DNA of 25,570 nt from CAZXPG01 sp964643145 (GCA_964643145.1 CAZXPG010000025.1:1-25570); one strand, 5' to 3'; positions 16,261 through 24,339 are shown, counted from the stretch's first letter. Notes: generated by a model not told the origin, from the letters alone. Numbers and translations are program-made.

Positions 16261-16350
16261 ATTTGGAGTCTGGAGTCTGGGGTCTGGAGTCTAGTAGAGC
16301 CTTGAATTTGCTACCACTAGACTCCAGACCCCAGGCTCCAGACTCCAAAT
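16261..16350. repeat. Heptanucleotide-unit hairpin in the ftsQ-ftsA gap
   Basis: Two 35-bp arms (16261-16295 and 16316-16350) are reverse complements with a single mismatch (34/35), around a 20-nt loop. Each arm is built of 7-bp units, TGGAGTC, TGGAGTC, TGGGGTC, TGGAGTC. The structure starts 1 bp beyond the ftsQ stop and ends 16 bp before the ftsA start, filling the gap. There is no T-run, so a simple terminator is unlikely. Confidence 0.93.
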
Positions 16351-16351
16351 T

Positions 16352-17185
16352 CTACTCCTTCATATCTAAATACACTTTATCCGCTATACGCAAATCTATG
16401 ACACTCACGCCAGGCAGAAAGAGTTTTTTCTCCTGGTTTAGTTTTATTACATACCGCCAGGCTTTCTGCGTATGGTCTTCTGGCAGCTTAACTTCAAGGC
16501 CGGAAGTAAAACGTATGTTCCAGCGCCGTTCTCCCACCCGCACCGCTGCATTAATCTGTTTATAGAGTGCGGGGTCTTCATGAATAATCTCAAGCAGGCT
16601 CCGTGCATAGAGCGGTGCATCATCACCCACTAATATTAGCAGATTAGGAAAATGTTTCAAATGACTTTCCTCGATCATCACCCCTTCTTCATCTACTAAA
16701 TAGAGTTTCCTGGCTTTCTGCCATATAGCAAGCGGTGTACGTTCGACAATATTCACAAACAGCGTATCGGGAAACTGGCGTTCTACCATCGCCGACTTCA
16801 CCCATCCCACCGCTTCCAGACGTTGGCGGATTTCGGGTAAATTGAGCGACAATAACGGTTGACCAATATTCACGTCAAGTGCAGCAATGAGTGCATCACC
16901 CGGCGTGTGGTCTTTTCCCTCCAGAAAAATATGTTCAAGCTTGAGACCAAGCGCACCGGTTGTATCAACAATCACTGCCTGTTTAGTTTCAATCCATCTC
17001 CCCAGTATTTCTGCCGGTTTTGTGGTATACGTCAACCACAGCGTAATAGCTGTCAGCAGCAGCACGGCCACTACCACCGCTGCTGCAACGATTTGCCGGT
17101 AAAGTGAGCGGGTACGGCGGGCTTCTGCGCGTCGTGAAACGGGTTTTTGCAGCTTGGCCTTCTTACTGCGCCTCAATACTGGCAT
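16352..17185 (-). CDS. ftsQ: Cell division protein FtsQ (277 aa)
   Basis: A bitopic inner-membrane protein that links early and late divisome proteins through FtsB/FtsL. A basic cytoplasmic N-terminus (residues 1-31) precedes one transmembrane helix (about 32-53). Next comes a POTRA domain (about 80-150, containing IFLEGKDHTPGDAL and the typical VGWVKSAMVERQFPDTL) and the FtsQ/DivIB domain. AGGGA lies eight bases before the ATG. The gene overlaps ddl by 13 bp, so the two are probably translationally coupled. The last codons run straight up to the heptamer hairpin. Confidence 0.94.
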   Translation of the reverse strand: MPVLRRSKKAKLQKPVSRRAEARRTRSLYRQIVAAAVVVAVLLLTAITLWLTYTTKPAEILGRWIETKQAVIVDTTGALGLKLEHIFLEGKDHTPGDALIAALDVNIGQPLLSLNLPEIRQRLEAVGWVKSAMVERQFPDTLFVNIVERTPLAIWQKARKLYLVDEEGVMIEESHLKHFPNLLILVGDDAPLYARSLLEIIHEDPALYKQINAAVRVGERRWNIRFTSGLEVKLPEDHTQKAWRYVIKLNQEKKLFLPGVSVIDLRIADKVYLDMKE

Positions 17186-18099
17186 CCGGCATCCCTGATA
17201 ATCCGCTCAAGCAGTTCACCAAAGCTGATCCCCGCATAGGCGGCAATTTCTGGCACAAGGGAAAGCGGTGTCATCCCCGGATGGGTATTCACTTCTAGAA
17301 TATAGAATTCTCCCTCTTCTCCTGTAGTGTCATCATAACGGAAATCCACGCGGCTCACACTTTTACAGCCCAGCAACCGGTGCGCTTTCCGTGCCAGTGC
17401 CAGCACGGTTTGATAAGCCGCGGCACTGATAGGGGCTGGCATATAGTGCGTTGCCTTACCCTCAGTATATTTGGCCTCATAGTCGTAGAAACGGCCTTCT
17501 GGGCAGATTTCAATGGCACCAATGGCCTCATCCCCTAGCACTGCCACTTGAATTTCTTTGCCAGGAATATAGCGCTCTACAATGGCCTCGTCGCCATAGG
17601 CCCAGTCATAATCGCTGATATCAAAACTATCGCCTTCAAACACCACATGCACCCCAATGCTAGACCCTTCATAGAGGGGTTTGATCACATAAGGGCGAGG
17701 CATAGGGTCTTCGGTAAGATGCTCGGTTTTGTGAATGATCCTATCCTCAGCGCAGGGAATGCCTGCCTGCCGGAATACTGCTTTAGAACGTAGCTTATCC
17801 ATTGCCACCGCCGAAGCCAGCACACCGGAGTGGGTGTAGGGGATGCCCATAATCTCAAGCAAGCCCTGAATGCATCCATCTTCCCCATAAGGGCCATGCA
17901 GGGCATTGAAGGCAATATCGGGCTGCACCCTGGCTAACACTGCCGCCACATCACGGCCGACATCCACGGGTGTCACCTGGTAGCCACGCGCCTCTAATGT
18001 AGTAATAATCCCACGGGCACTGGAAAGTGATACATCACGCTCCGCTGATAACCCGCCCATCAATACCGCAATATGCAGCGGTGTAGTATGTTGTTGCAT
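17173..18099 (-). CDS. ddl: D-alanine-D-alanine ligase (308 aa)
   Basis: An ATP-grasp ligase that makes the D-Ala-D-Ala dipeptide for the peptidoglycan pentapeptide. The first motif, GGLSAERDVSL, has the conserved glutamate that binds D-Ala. EGSSIGV follows in the middle, and NTHPGMTPLSL near the end carries the metal and substrate ligands. I chose the ATG at 18099, two bases after the murB stop; AGGAG lies 13 bases upstream. A longer frame from 18144 inside murB is unlikely because its first 15 residues do not fit the family. It lies between murB and ftsQ, as in many proteobacterial dcw clusters. Confidence 0.95.
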   Translation of the reverse strand: MQQHTTPLHIAVLMGGLSAERDVSLSSARGIITTLEARGYQVTPVDVGRDVAAVLARVQPDIAFNALHGPYGEDGCIQGLLEIMGIPYTHSGVLASAVAMDKLRSKAVFRQAGIPCAEDRIIHKTEHLTEDPMPRPYVIKPLYEGSSIGVHVVFEGDSFDISDYDWAYGDEAIVERYIPGKEIQVAVLGDEAIGAIEICPEGRFYDYEAKYTEGKATHYMPAPISAAAYQTVLALARKAHRLLGCKSVSRVDFRYDDTTGEEGEFYILEVNTHPGMTPLSLVPEIAAYAGISFGELLERIIRDAGCQY

Positions 18100-18101
18100 G
18101 G

Positions 18102-19007
18102 CTATGTCTTTTCTCCTCGCCTTCCTATACGTTTCACTTCCCATTCAAGCATAATGCCACTCTGCCTCTTGACGCGCTCACGCACTTCCTCGCCTAGCAT
18201 TTCTAACTCTTCCGCAGTGGCATTGTCTTCATTAATCATAAAATTACAGTGTTTTTCAGAGATTACCGCCCCGCCTCTCCTTAACCCCCGACAGCCAGCA
18301 GCATCAATCAACTCCCAGGCACGGTGGCCGCTTGGGTTTGCAAATGTACTGCCACTGGTACGGGTGCGGATGGGCTGGGTAGCCTCCCGTTTGGCAGTGA
18401 TGGAGGCCATACGCGCTGCAATAACCTCTGGCTGTTCTGGGGTAGCGTTCAAGATAGCTTTCGTAAATATCCAGCCTTCCGGCAACGTATTGCCCCGATA
18501 AATGAAGCCAATATCCTGTGCTGTAAGGCGGTGCAGGTTACCCTGCTCATCCAGTGCCTCAGCCTTATGCAAACAGGAGGCGGTATCATTGCCATAGGCT
18601 CCGGCATTCATGGCCAGCGCTCCGCCAATCGTGCCAGGGATGCCGCTTAGAAACTCCAGCCCGCCAAGCCCAACATGCTGACAAAACTGGGCGGTATTGA
18701 AGCTGAGTGCTGCCGCTCCGGCATCCACCCTGTTCCCCTCACGCGTCACACTGGCAAAGCCGCGCCCCAGCTTGACAACAACACCATCAATGCCCCCATC
18801 ACGCACCAGCAGGTTGGAGCCCACCCCAATGACGGTGACTGCTACCCCTCCAGGTTTTGCTTTCAAAAAATGGGCAAGGTCTGCGGCATCAGCCGGACGG
18901 AACAGTACATCTGCTGGCCCACCCACCCCAAACCAATTGGTTTTGGAAAGATCGGCGTTTTCACGGTAACTACCGCGCACAGGGGGAAGCGTATCAATCA
19001 ACCGCAT
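18102..19007 (-). CDS. murB: UDP-N-acetylenolpyruvoylglucosamine reductase (301 aa)
   Basis: An FAD enzyme that reduces UDP-GlcNAc-enolpyruvate to UDP-MurNAc with NADPH. The FAD-binding region includes NWFGVGGPAD and VIGVGSNLLVRDGG. SGIPGTIGGALAMNAGAYG is the family signature. GSTFANPSG holds the catalytic serine region and EKHCNFMIN closes the active site. The pattern matches type II MurB. I chose the ATG at 19007, four bases after the murC stop, since the longer frame begins with TTG inside murC. There is no strong ribosome site, so coupling to murC translation is likely. Confidence 0.95.
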   Translation of the reverse strand: MRLIDTLPPVRGSYRENADLSKTNWFGVGGPADVLFRPADAADLAHFLKAKPGGVAVTVIGVGSNLLVRDGGIDGVVVKLGRGFASVTREGNRVDAGAAALSFNTAQFCQHVGLGGLEFLSGIPGTIGGALAMNAGAYGNDTASCLHKAEALDEQGNLHRLTAQDIGFIYRGNTLPEGWIFTKAILNATPEQPEVIAARMASITAKREATQPIRTRTSGSTFANPSGHRAWELIDAAGCRGLRRGGAVISEKHCNFMINEDNATAEELEMLGEEVRERVKRQSGIMLEWEVKRIGRRGEKT

Positions 19008-19011
19008 TCTG

Positions 19012-20478
19012 TTACCGCGTGCCTGTCGGCTCAAGGGTTAGTTTTTCGTGCAAATCCTGCATTTGCTGGGGCAGTGCATTCGCCCAGGCGGTAATATTCC
19101 CTGCCCCCAAACACACCACCAGATCATTCGGGCGGGCCATATGCAGCACGAGTGCCGCCAACTGTTCTGGCGCATCGAGTGGCCAGACATCCGCCTGTGG
19201 GTTTGATTGGCGGATTGCCGTTATCAGTATATCACGGCTGGCACCGGCAATAGGCTCCTCGCCAGCGGCATAGACGGGGGCAATAATAGCACTATCGGCA
19301 TCGTCCAGGCAATGGGTGAATTCAGCGAATAGATCATGTAGGCGGCTATAACGATGCGGCTGCATCACCGCAATCACCCTGCCTTGCTGCTTGTCGGCAA
19401 TGGTGCGTGCCGTGCGAAGTGTGGCACGGATTTCTACCGGATGATGGCCGTAATCATCAATTATACTGATATTATTAATCTCACCAGTTTTAGTAAAACG
19501 GCGTTTGACACCGTTGAACGCACGGAAACCATTAACGATAACATCATCATCAAAACCTAGTTCTAGGGCAATAGTAATGGCTGCCAGCGCGTTCTGTACA
19601 TTATGAATGCCAGGCACAGGAAGATACACATTCTCCAGCCGTCGCGCCATTCCCCCTAATGTTGCTGAAATCTCGATATCAAAGGTGGAACCGGCGATAT
19701 CTTCACGAATGTGCGTGGCCACCACATCAGCGTCCGGCTGTAGCCCATAGCTGAGTATCCGCCTATCCGTGATCTGTGATATCAAAGCCACCACCTCTGG
19801 GTGATCATTACACAACACCGCGAAGCCATAGAAAGGCAGGTTTTCAATAAAGGTGCGGAAGGCAGCACGTAATGTATCAAATGAACGGTAATAATCCAGA
19901 TGTTCTGGGTCAATATTGGTGATAACAGCAATAGTAGAGGGCACTTTAATAAATGTGGCATCGGATTCATCCGCCTCAGCAATCAGGAACTCACCACTGC
20001 CAAGATAGGCATTCGTACCGTGGTTATTAATAATCCCGCCGTTAATAACCGTAGGCCCTAGCCCCGCCGCCTCAAACAAGGCAGCAACCAGCGAGGTGGT
20101 GGTGGTTTTACCATGCGTACCGGCAATGGCGATAGATGTCTTCAGGCGCATCAGTTCGGCTAGCATTTCAGCACGCTTGATCACAGGGATACGCTGCACA
20201 CGCGCCGCCACCACCTCTGGGTTGCTATCTTTAACTGCTGATGATTTCACCACCACCGCCACCCCGTCGACATTGCTGGCGGCCTGGCCGATAAACACCC
20301 GTATCCCCATCACTTGCAGCCGGGCAGTATTTGCATTTGCAGCAAGATCAGACCCCTGGACATTATACCCTAAATGGTGTAGTATCTCGGCGATGCCGCT
20401 CATGCCAATGCCCCCTATACCGATGAAGTGTATAGTGCCAAGGGTGGTGGACATTTTTTTCTGTATTGCTGGCTGCAT
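19012..20478 (-). CDS. murC: UDP-N-acetylmuramate-L-alanine ligase (488 aa)
   Basis: Adds L-alanine to UDP-MurNAc with ATP, starting the stem peptide. HFIGIGGIGMSG near the N-terminus binds the UDP part, GTHGKTTTT is the P-loop, and DDYGHHPVEI marks the C-terminal domain. I chose the ATG at 20478 because GAGGA lies about eight bases upstream and the protein then has a normal length. Upstream in-frame starts up to 20562 would add hydrophobic residues foreign to MurC, and an ATG at 20454 is also possible. It is the first gene of the murC-to-ftsZ series here, so its promoter should lie in 20479-20680. Confidence 0.95.
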   Translation of the reverse strand: MQPAIQKKMSTTLGTIHFIGIGGIGMSGIAEILHHLGYNVQGSDLAANANTARLQVMGIRVFIGQAASNVDGVAVVVKSSAVKDSNPEVVAARVQRIPVIKRAEMLAELMRLKTSIAIAGTHGKTTTTSLVAALFEAAGLGPTVINGGIINNHGTNAYLGSGEFLIAEADESDATFIKVPSTIAVITNIDPEHLDYYRSFDTLRAAFRTFIENLPFYGFAVLCNDHPEVVALISQITDRRILSYGLQPDADVVATHIREDIAGSTFDIEISATLGGMARRLENVYLPVPGIHNVQNALAAITIALELGFDDDVIVNGFRAFNGVKRRFTKTGEINNISIIDDYGHHPVEIRATLRTARTIADKQQGRVIAVMQPHRYSRLHDLFAEFTHCLDDADSAIIAPVYAAGEEPIAGASRDILITAIRQSNPQADVWPLDAPEQLAALVLHMARPNDLVVCLGAGNITAWANALPQQMQDLHEKLTLEPTGTR

Positions 20479-20679
20479 GGTGGCTTTCCTCATAAGATAG
20501 AAATAAAATGGAAATACGAGTCCTTCAGTCTTATCATTTCTTTTCAGGAATATGAATAGCAATTTTGTAAAAAATTAAGTAGTTTCTTGAAGCAATATCT
20601 TGTAAGAACGCGGGATGTTGCTTATCTAAACGTGGAAAAGAGTATTCCCTCTCTGGTTTATCACTATCAATCATACGTT
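20479..20679. promoter_or_regulatory. Divergent promoter region, murC / secreted protein
   Basis: This 201-bp A/T-rich gap separates divergent genes, so it should contain promoters for the murC-ftsZ series (minus) and the secreted protein (plus). I cannot pick confident -35/-10 boxes. The placement is inferred from gene orientation. Confidence 0.4.
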
Positions 20680-21108
20680 ATGTTATTCTCTTCTATTACC
20701 ATTGCAGGGCTCTGTAAAACACGGGTTATCCTGTTATGCACTCTACTGCTTTTCGTGTTTAGAGGCGTGGAAGTGCGGGCTGAAACGCCTTATCCCCCCG
20801 ATAATGATGCTGATTATCAGAATGTACCTAATTGGACATCGGATAATGAAGGGCATTATGTGCCACTTATATTGCAGAACGCACAACAGCCCCAACCTGC
20901 ACCAACCGCACCTTCCCCCTCAGCCCGCAATAGCTATCCTTCTGACTATCCCGCAGATAACACCCGCGTAGATACCTACCCAGAAGGCTATCAAGGGCAA
21001 CAAGAACCGCCACCTGCTTATCCGTATGATAATGACAGCGACTACGAAGCCCCCCGTCCCAAAGGCAGCGATGGCGATAAAAATTTCTATCCGCGCTATT
21101 ATTATTAA
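20680..21108 (+). CDS. Small secreted Tyr/Pro/Asp-rich protein (142 aa)
   Basis: No family is recognised. Residues 1-34 form a signal peptide: K13/R15, a hydrophobic core VILLCTLLLFVF and a likely cut after VRA (34). The mature part is low-complexity and acidic, with repeated motifs YPPDNDADY, YPSDYPADN and YPYDNDSDY and Gln/Pro stretches, ending in YPRYYY. It is probably exported to the periplasm or beyond. I chose the ATG at 20680 because the longer frame starts with TTG and adds a non-signal-like segment. No clear ribosome site is seen. The stop codon is shared with the first bases of a hairpin I half. Confidence 0.68.
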   Translation: MLFSSITIAGLCKTRVILLCTLLLFVFRGVEVRAETPYPPDNDADYQNVPNWTSDNEGHYVPLILQNAQQPQPAPTAPSPSARNSYPSDYPADNTRVDTYPEGYQGQQEPPPAYPYDNDSDYEAPRPKGSDGDKNFYPRYYY

Positions 21109-21126
21109 CCTCAGTTTTGGATAAGC
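21107..21126. repeat. Hairpin I half-palindrome after the secreted protein gene
   Basis: A perfect copy of the 20-nt hairpin I left arm. The right arm is missing: after GCG the sequence reads GCTATT and diverges. It overlaps the stop codon of the preceding gene by two bases. Confidence 0.75.
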
Positions 21127-21336
21127 GCGGCTATTAGACCTCTGGCAACGTACCCAGATACAATTAAGGTGATTTTGCGTGAAATGAAGTGGCTGTACGA
21201 AATGGTGCGATTTCTATCCCCTGTACGTCAGTGGATAGAGGTGCCGCCCAGTTATTCTCCTTGCATTGCTACCATAAATCCGTATGATGCCACCTGACTG
21301 AGCCTTTCTGCTTCACCATCACTGCAAGAGACTACC

Positions 21337-22329
21337 ATGACACGTGTATTTTCAGGTATTCAGCCAACCGGCAATCTTCATTTGGGCAACTATCTTGGTG
21401 CTATTCGCAACTGGGTGGGGTTGCAGCATGTACATCCTTCGCTGTTCTGCATAGTGGATATGCACGCTATTACCGTACCGCAGGAACCACAGGCCTTGCG
21501 TGATAGTATCCGTGAAACGGCAGCGGCTTATATTGCCAGCGGTATTGACCCGGAGACGTCGATCATCTACAGCCAGTCTACCGTGCCTTCCCATGCGGAA
21601 CTGGCCTGGATACTGGGCTGCCATACGCCGCTTGGCTGGCTAAACCGCATGACGCAGTTTAAGGAAAAAGCGGGGAAAGATAAAGAACAGGCGGTGCTGG
21701 GCTTATATGGCTATCCGGTGCTGATGGCTGCGGATATTCTGCTGTTCAAAGCAACCCATGTGCCAGTGGGAGAAGACCAGAAGCAGCATCTGGAACTGGC
21801 GCGCGATATTGCCGGCGCGTTTAACCGCTATTATAAGCAAGACTATTTCACTTTGCCAGAACCGCTGATTCTGGGTGAAGCCACCCGGGTGATGAGCCTG
21901 CGTGATGGTACTAAGAAAATGAGTAAGTCCGATATTTCCGATTATTCCCGCATTACCCTGGCAGATGATGCCGATATGATTGCCCGCAAAATCCAGAAGG
22001 CGAAATCGGATGCAATTCCTACCGTGTCCTATGATGTAGAAAACCGGCCGGAAGCCAGCAACTTGTTGAATATCTATGCAGTGCTTGCAGGCATCACACG
22101 TGAACAGGCAATAGCCACTTTTGAAGGCCAGGGATTTTCTGCTCTGAAAAAGGCGTTAACCGAGGTGGCTGTAAGCCAGCTTGCACCGATCACCGCCAGA
22201 ATCCGCGAACTGAAAGCAGCGCCGGATTATATCGACAGCGTGCTGAAGCAAGGGGCTGAACGAGCCAATATATTGGCAGAACAGCATTTGCGCGAAGTGA
22301 AGCAGCTTGTAGGGTTCCCAGTGCTTTAA
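21337..22329 (+). CDS. trpS: Tryptophan-tRNA ligase (330 aa)
   Basis: Class I aminoacyl-tRNA synthetase charging tRNA-Trp. The HIGH-type motif is HLGN at residues 15-18, following SGIQPTGN. The second motif KMSKS is at 194-198. GEDQKQHLELARDIA (145-159) is characteristic of bacterial TrpRS. The length is standard. A weak purine stretch (CAAGAG) precedes the ATG. The 228-bp gap upstream holds the hairpin I half and a small inverted repeat (TCTATCC/GGATAGA near 21220). The stop overlaps the stop of the convergent kinase gene by 4 bp. Confidence 0.97.
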   Translation: MTRVFSGIQPTGNLHLGNYLGAIRNWVGLQHVHPSLFCIVDMHAITVPQEPQALRDSIRETAAAYIASGIDPETSIIYSQSTVPSHAELAWILGCHTPLGWLNRMTQFKEKAGKDKEQAVLGLYGYPVLMAADILLFKATHVPVGEDQKQHLELARDIAGAFNRYYKQDYFTLPEPLILGEATRVMSLRDGTKKMSKSDISDYSRITLADDADMIARKIQKAKSDAIPTVSYDVENRPEASNLLNIYAVLAGITREQAIATFEGQGFSALKKALTEVAVSQLAPITARIRELKAAPDYIDSVLKQGAERANILAEQHLREVKQLVGFPVL

Positions 22330-23309
22330 GCCACCAGTGATTTTAACGAAATTTCCGGCCGTGCGCCCAAATGGCTGATAACTTCAGCGGCAGCTAAGCT
22401 GCCAAGCCTACCGCATTCCGGCAAAGCTTTTCCTTCAGCAAGCCCATGCAGGAAGCCGCTTGCATAGAGATCGCCCGCGCCGGTAGTGTCGATAATCTGG
22501 GAGACAGGTGCTGCTTCAATCACATAACGCTCGTTCCCTGCCAGAATAACCGACCCTTTTTCGCTGCGGGTCAGGGCGGCAACCGAACAGGCCTCCGCCG
22601 CTTTGGCTGCTGCTGCTTCAAAATTGTCCGTATGGAACAGGGTGGTAATTTCTGCTTCATTGGCAAATAATATATCCACCTTCTTCTCGGCAAGCAATGC
22701 TGCAAATGCCGCATGGTTATGTGCTACACACAAACTATCGGAAAGTGTCAGTGCCACTTTTCGCCCATAGGCATGGGCAATGGCAATGGCTTTATCCAGT
22801 GCCGGATAGAGATGCTTCTGATAGAATAAATAGCCTTCAATATAGACGATTTCTGAGGCGGCAAGCACGGCTTCATCCATATCCGCTTCGGTTAATGCAT
22901 CGGCAGCCCCCAGATAGGCGCACATGGTACGGTCAGCATCGGGTGTGACTAGCACAAAACACTGGCCGGTTATGTTGCCATGGGTCGAAGGCGGGGTGGG
23001 AAAATGCACATTAAGTGCCGTAATATCGTGGGTAAATATCTTTCCCAGTTGATCATCGCGCACTTTGCCGATAAAGGCCGTTCTGCCGCCAAAAGAGGCA
23101 ATCCCGGCAATGGTATTGGCCGCAGAACCGCCAGAGACTTCCTGCGAGGGGGGCATAGCGTCATAAAGCAGGTTCGCTGTTTCCTGATCAATCAGCATTT
23201 CCTTGCCTTTAGGCAGGGCATGACGGCTGATAAAGTCCTCTTCTACAAATGCCAGAATATCAACAATGGCATTGCCAATGCCGGTGACGTGATAGAGTGT
23301 TTCAACCAT
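22326..23309 (-). CDS. PfkB-family carbohydrate/adenosine kinase (327 aa)
   Basis: An ATP-dependent ribokinase-family enzyme phosphorylating a sugar or nucleoside. The N-terminal GIGNAIVDILA and SGGSAANT are the substrate-binding parts, and DTTGAGDLYASGF is the PfkB signature, with catalytic D280. The ordering and the VDILAFVEEDF start resemble the bacterial proteins annotated as adenosine kinase, but the substrate cannot be fixed from sequence. The ATG at 23309 has GAGGT five bases upstream. The gene follows kdsB on the same strand after 41 bp that consist largely of a hairpin I palindrome. Confidence 0.9.
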   Translation of the reverse strand: MVETLYHVTGIGNAIVDILAFVEEDFISRHALPKGKEMLIDQETANLLYDAMPPSQEVSGGSAANTIAGIASFGGRTAFIGKVRDDQLGKIFTHDITALNVHFPTPPSTHGNITGQCFVLVTPDADRTMCAYLGAADALTEADMDEAVLAASEIVYIEGYLFYQKHLYPALDKAIAIAHAYGRKVALTLSDSLCVAHNHAAFAALLAEKKVDILFANEAEITTLFHTDNFEAAAAKAAEACSVAALTRSEKGSVILAGNERYVIEAAPVSQIIDTTGAGDLYASGFLHGLAEGKALPECGRLGSLAAAEVISHLGARPEISLKSLVA

Positions 23310-23325
23310 AATTTACCTCGTTATT

Positions 23326-23368
23326 AATCTCAGTTCTGGATAAGCCGCGCTTATCCAGAACTGAGGTT
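23326..23368. repeat. Hairpin I palindrome at the kdsB-pfkB junction
   Basis: Twenty-base arms (23326-23345 and 23349-23368) pair with one G.U and enclose CGC. The kdsB stop codon and its last codons lie inside this palindrome, and the ribosome site of the downstream kinase gene begins about 6 bp after it. Confidence 0.92.
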
Positions 23369-24094
23369 TATTAATGCCCGTACTGTTTCTAAATCCTCTG
23401 GCGTATCCACTCCCAGCGGCACATCCCTCACAATGGCGGCATCAATACGCATATGATGCTCAAGGGCGCGCAACTGTTCCAGCTTCTCGCGCAGCTCAAG
23501 TGGGCTTGGTGGCAGGGCAACAAACCGCTCCAATGCTTGTCGCCTATAGGCATAAAGCCCGATATGATGATAATGTGGCCCGTCGCCATACGGTGCGGTT
23601 GCACGTGTGAAATAGAGGGCACGCCCCCGCTGCTCGTTATCGTTCAGTGCCAGTACTGCCTTCACCACATTCGGGTTGGTGCGTTCTGTCTCGTTTGTTA
23701 TCACCGCTGCCAGCGTAGCAATATCTACGGCTTCATTATCAAGCAAAGTAGCAGCATGTAAAATAACGTTGGACTCAAGTCGTGGTAAATCACCCTGCAC
23801 ATTAATCACTGTTTGATAGTGCTGTTCTGGGTCAATCTGGGTGAGGGCCTCATAAATACGATCCGTGCCGGAAGGGTGGGCGGGGTCTGTCAGCACTGCC
23901 TGTCCGCCTGCCTGCCTGACAGCTTCAGCAATGGCTTCTTCCGCGCAGGCAACATAGACGGGGCAGGCAGCAATTTCCATGGCGCGTTCCATCACATGCA
24001 CAATCATCGGTTTGCCATGAATATCGGCCAAAGGCTTGTTAGGAAGCCGTGTTGAGGCCATGCGGGCCGGGATGATAATGACAGTATTGTGCAT
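23351..24094 (-). CDS. kdsB: 3-deoxy-manno-octulosonate cytidylyltransferase (247 aa)
   Basis: Activates Kdo as CMP-Kdo for the inner core of lipopolysaccharide. The N-terminal IPARMASTRLPNKPL is the CTP-binding signature of the family. SGTDRI and VINVQGDLP follow, and HHIGLYAYRRQAL, ERFV and GVDTPEDLE complete the pattern. The length is normal. The final residues NLSSG are encoded by the hairpin I palindrome that also supplies the TAA stop, so the original C-terminus was probably altered when the repeat arrived. The ATG at 24094 has no evident ribosome site. The kinase gene is downstream in the same direction. Confidence 0.95.
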   Translation of the reverse strand: MHNTVIIIPARMASTRLPNKPLADIHGKPMIVHVMERAMEIAACPVYVACAEEAIAEAVRQAGGQAVLTDPAHPSGTDRIYEALTQIDPEQHYQTVINVQGDLPRLESNVILHAATLLDNEAVDIATLAAVITNETERTNPNVVKAVLALNDNEQRGRALYFTRATAPYGDGPHYHHIGLYAYRRQALERFVALPPSPLELREKLEQLRALEHHMRIDAAIVRDVPLGVDTPEDLETVRALINLSSG

Positions 24095-24163
24095 ATTATG
24101 CTTATAGAATCTGGTGTTAAGAAATTCTTACTTCTTTTTCTTATTCAAGAATGCTAAGAACAT

Positions 24164-24203
24164 ATGGTGCTCGTAGCGTACCCGAAAGCAATACGAGCAC
24201 CAT
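24164..24203. repeat. Hairpin 1 of the kdsB upstream tract
   Basis: Perfect 12-bp arms (ATGGTGCTCGTA / TACGAGCACCAT) around a 16-nt loop. It lies 69 bp upstream of the kdsB start and is the first of three consecutive hairpins. Confidence 0.85.
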
Positions 24204-24213
24204 GCAGCGCATC

Positions 24214-24234
24214 GCGCGTGCATTATGCGCGCGC
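24214..24234. repeat. Hairpin 2 of the kdsB upstream tract
   Basis: A G/C-rich 9-bp stem (one G.U pair) with a TTA loop, ten bases after hairpin 1. On neither strand is it followed by a T-run. Confidence 0.7.
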
Positions 24235-24246
24235 CGCTCTTCATTG

Positions 24247-24302
24247 ACTATAGCTACTAACGTTTAATTGGCTATCGCTAATTGAACGTTAGTAGCTATA
24301 GT
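24247..24302. repeat. Hairpin 3 of the kdsB upstream tract
   Basis: Arms of 23 bp (24247-24269 and 24280-24302) are fully paired apart from one G.U, around a 10-nt loop. It ends 37 bp before the start of the sulfotransferase-like gene. Confidence 0.9.
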
Positions 24303-24339
24303 ATAAAAGTCAAGTATTTAGTTTTGTAGTTAGTGATCT

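Noticed and set aside
16261..16350. Possible CRISPR or minisatellite array
   Set aside because: The units are 7 bp without spacers and are arranged as two inverted arms, so it is a hairpin rather than a CRISPR array or a simple tandem repeat.
20587..20679. Upstream extension of the secreted protein gene
   Set aside because: It would begin with TTG and place about 31 non-signal-like residues before a good signal peptide.
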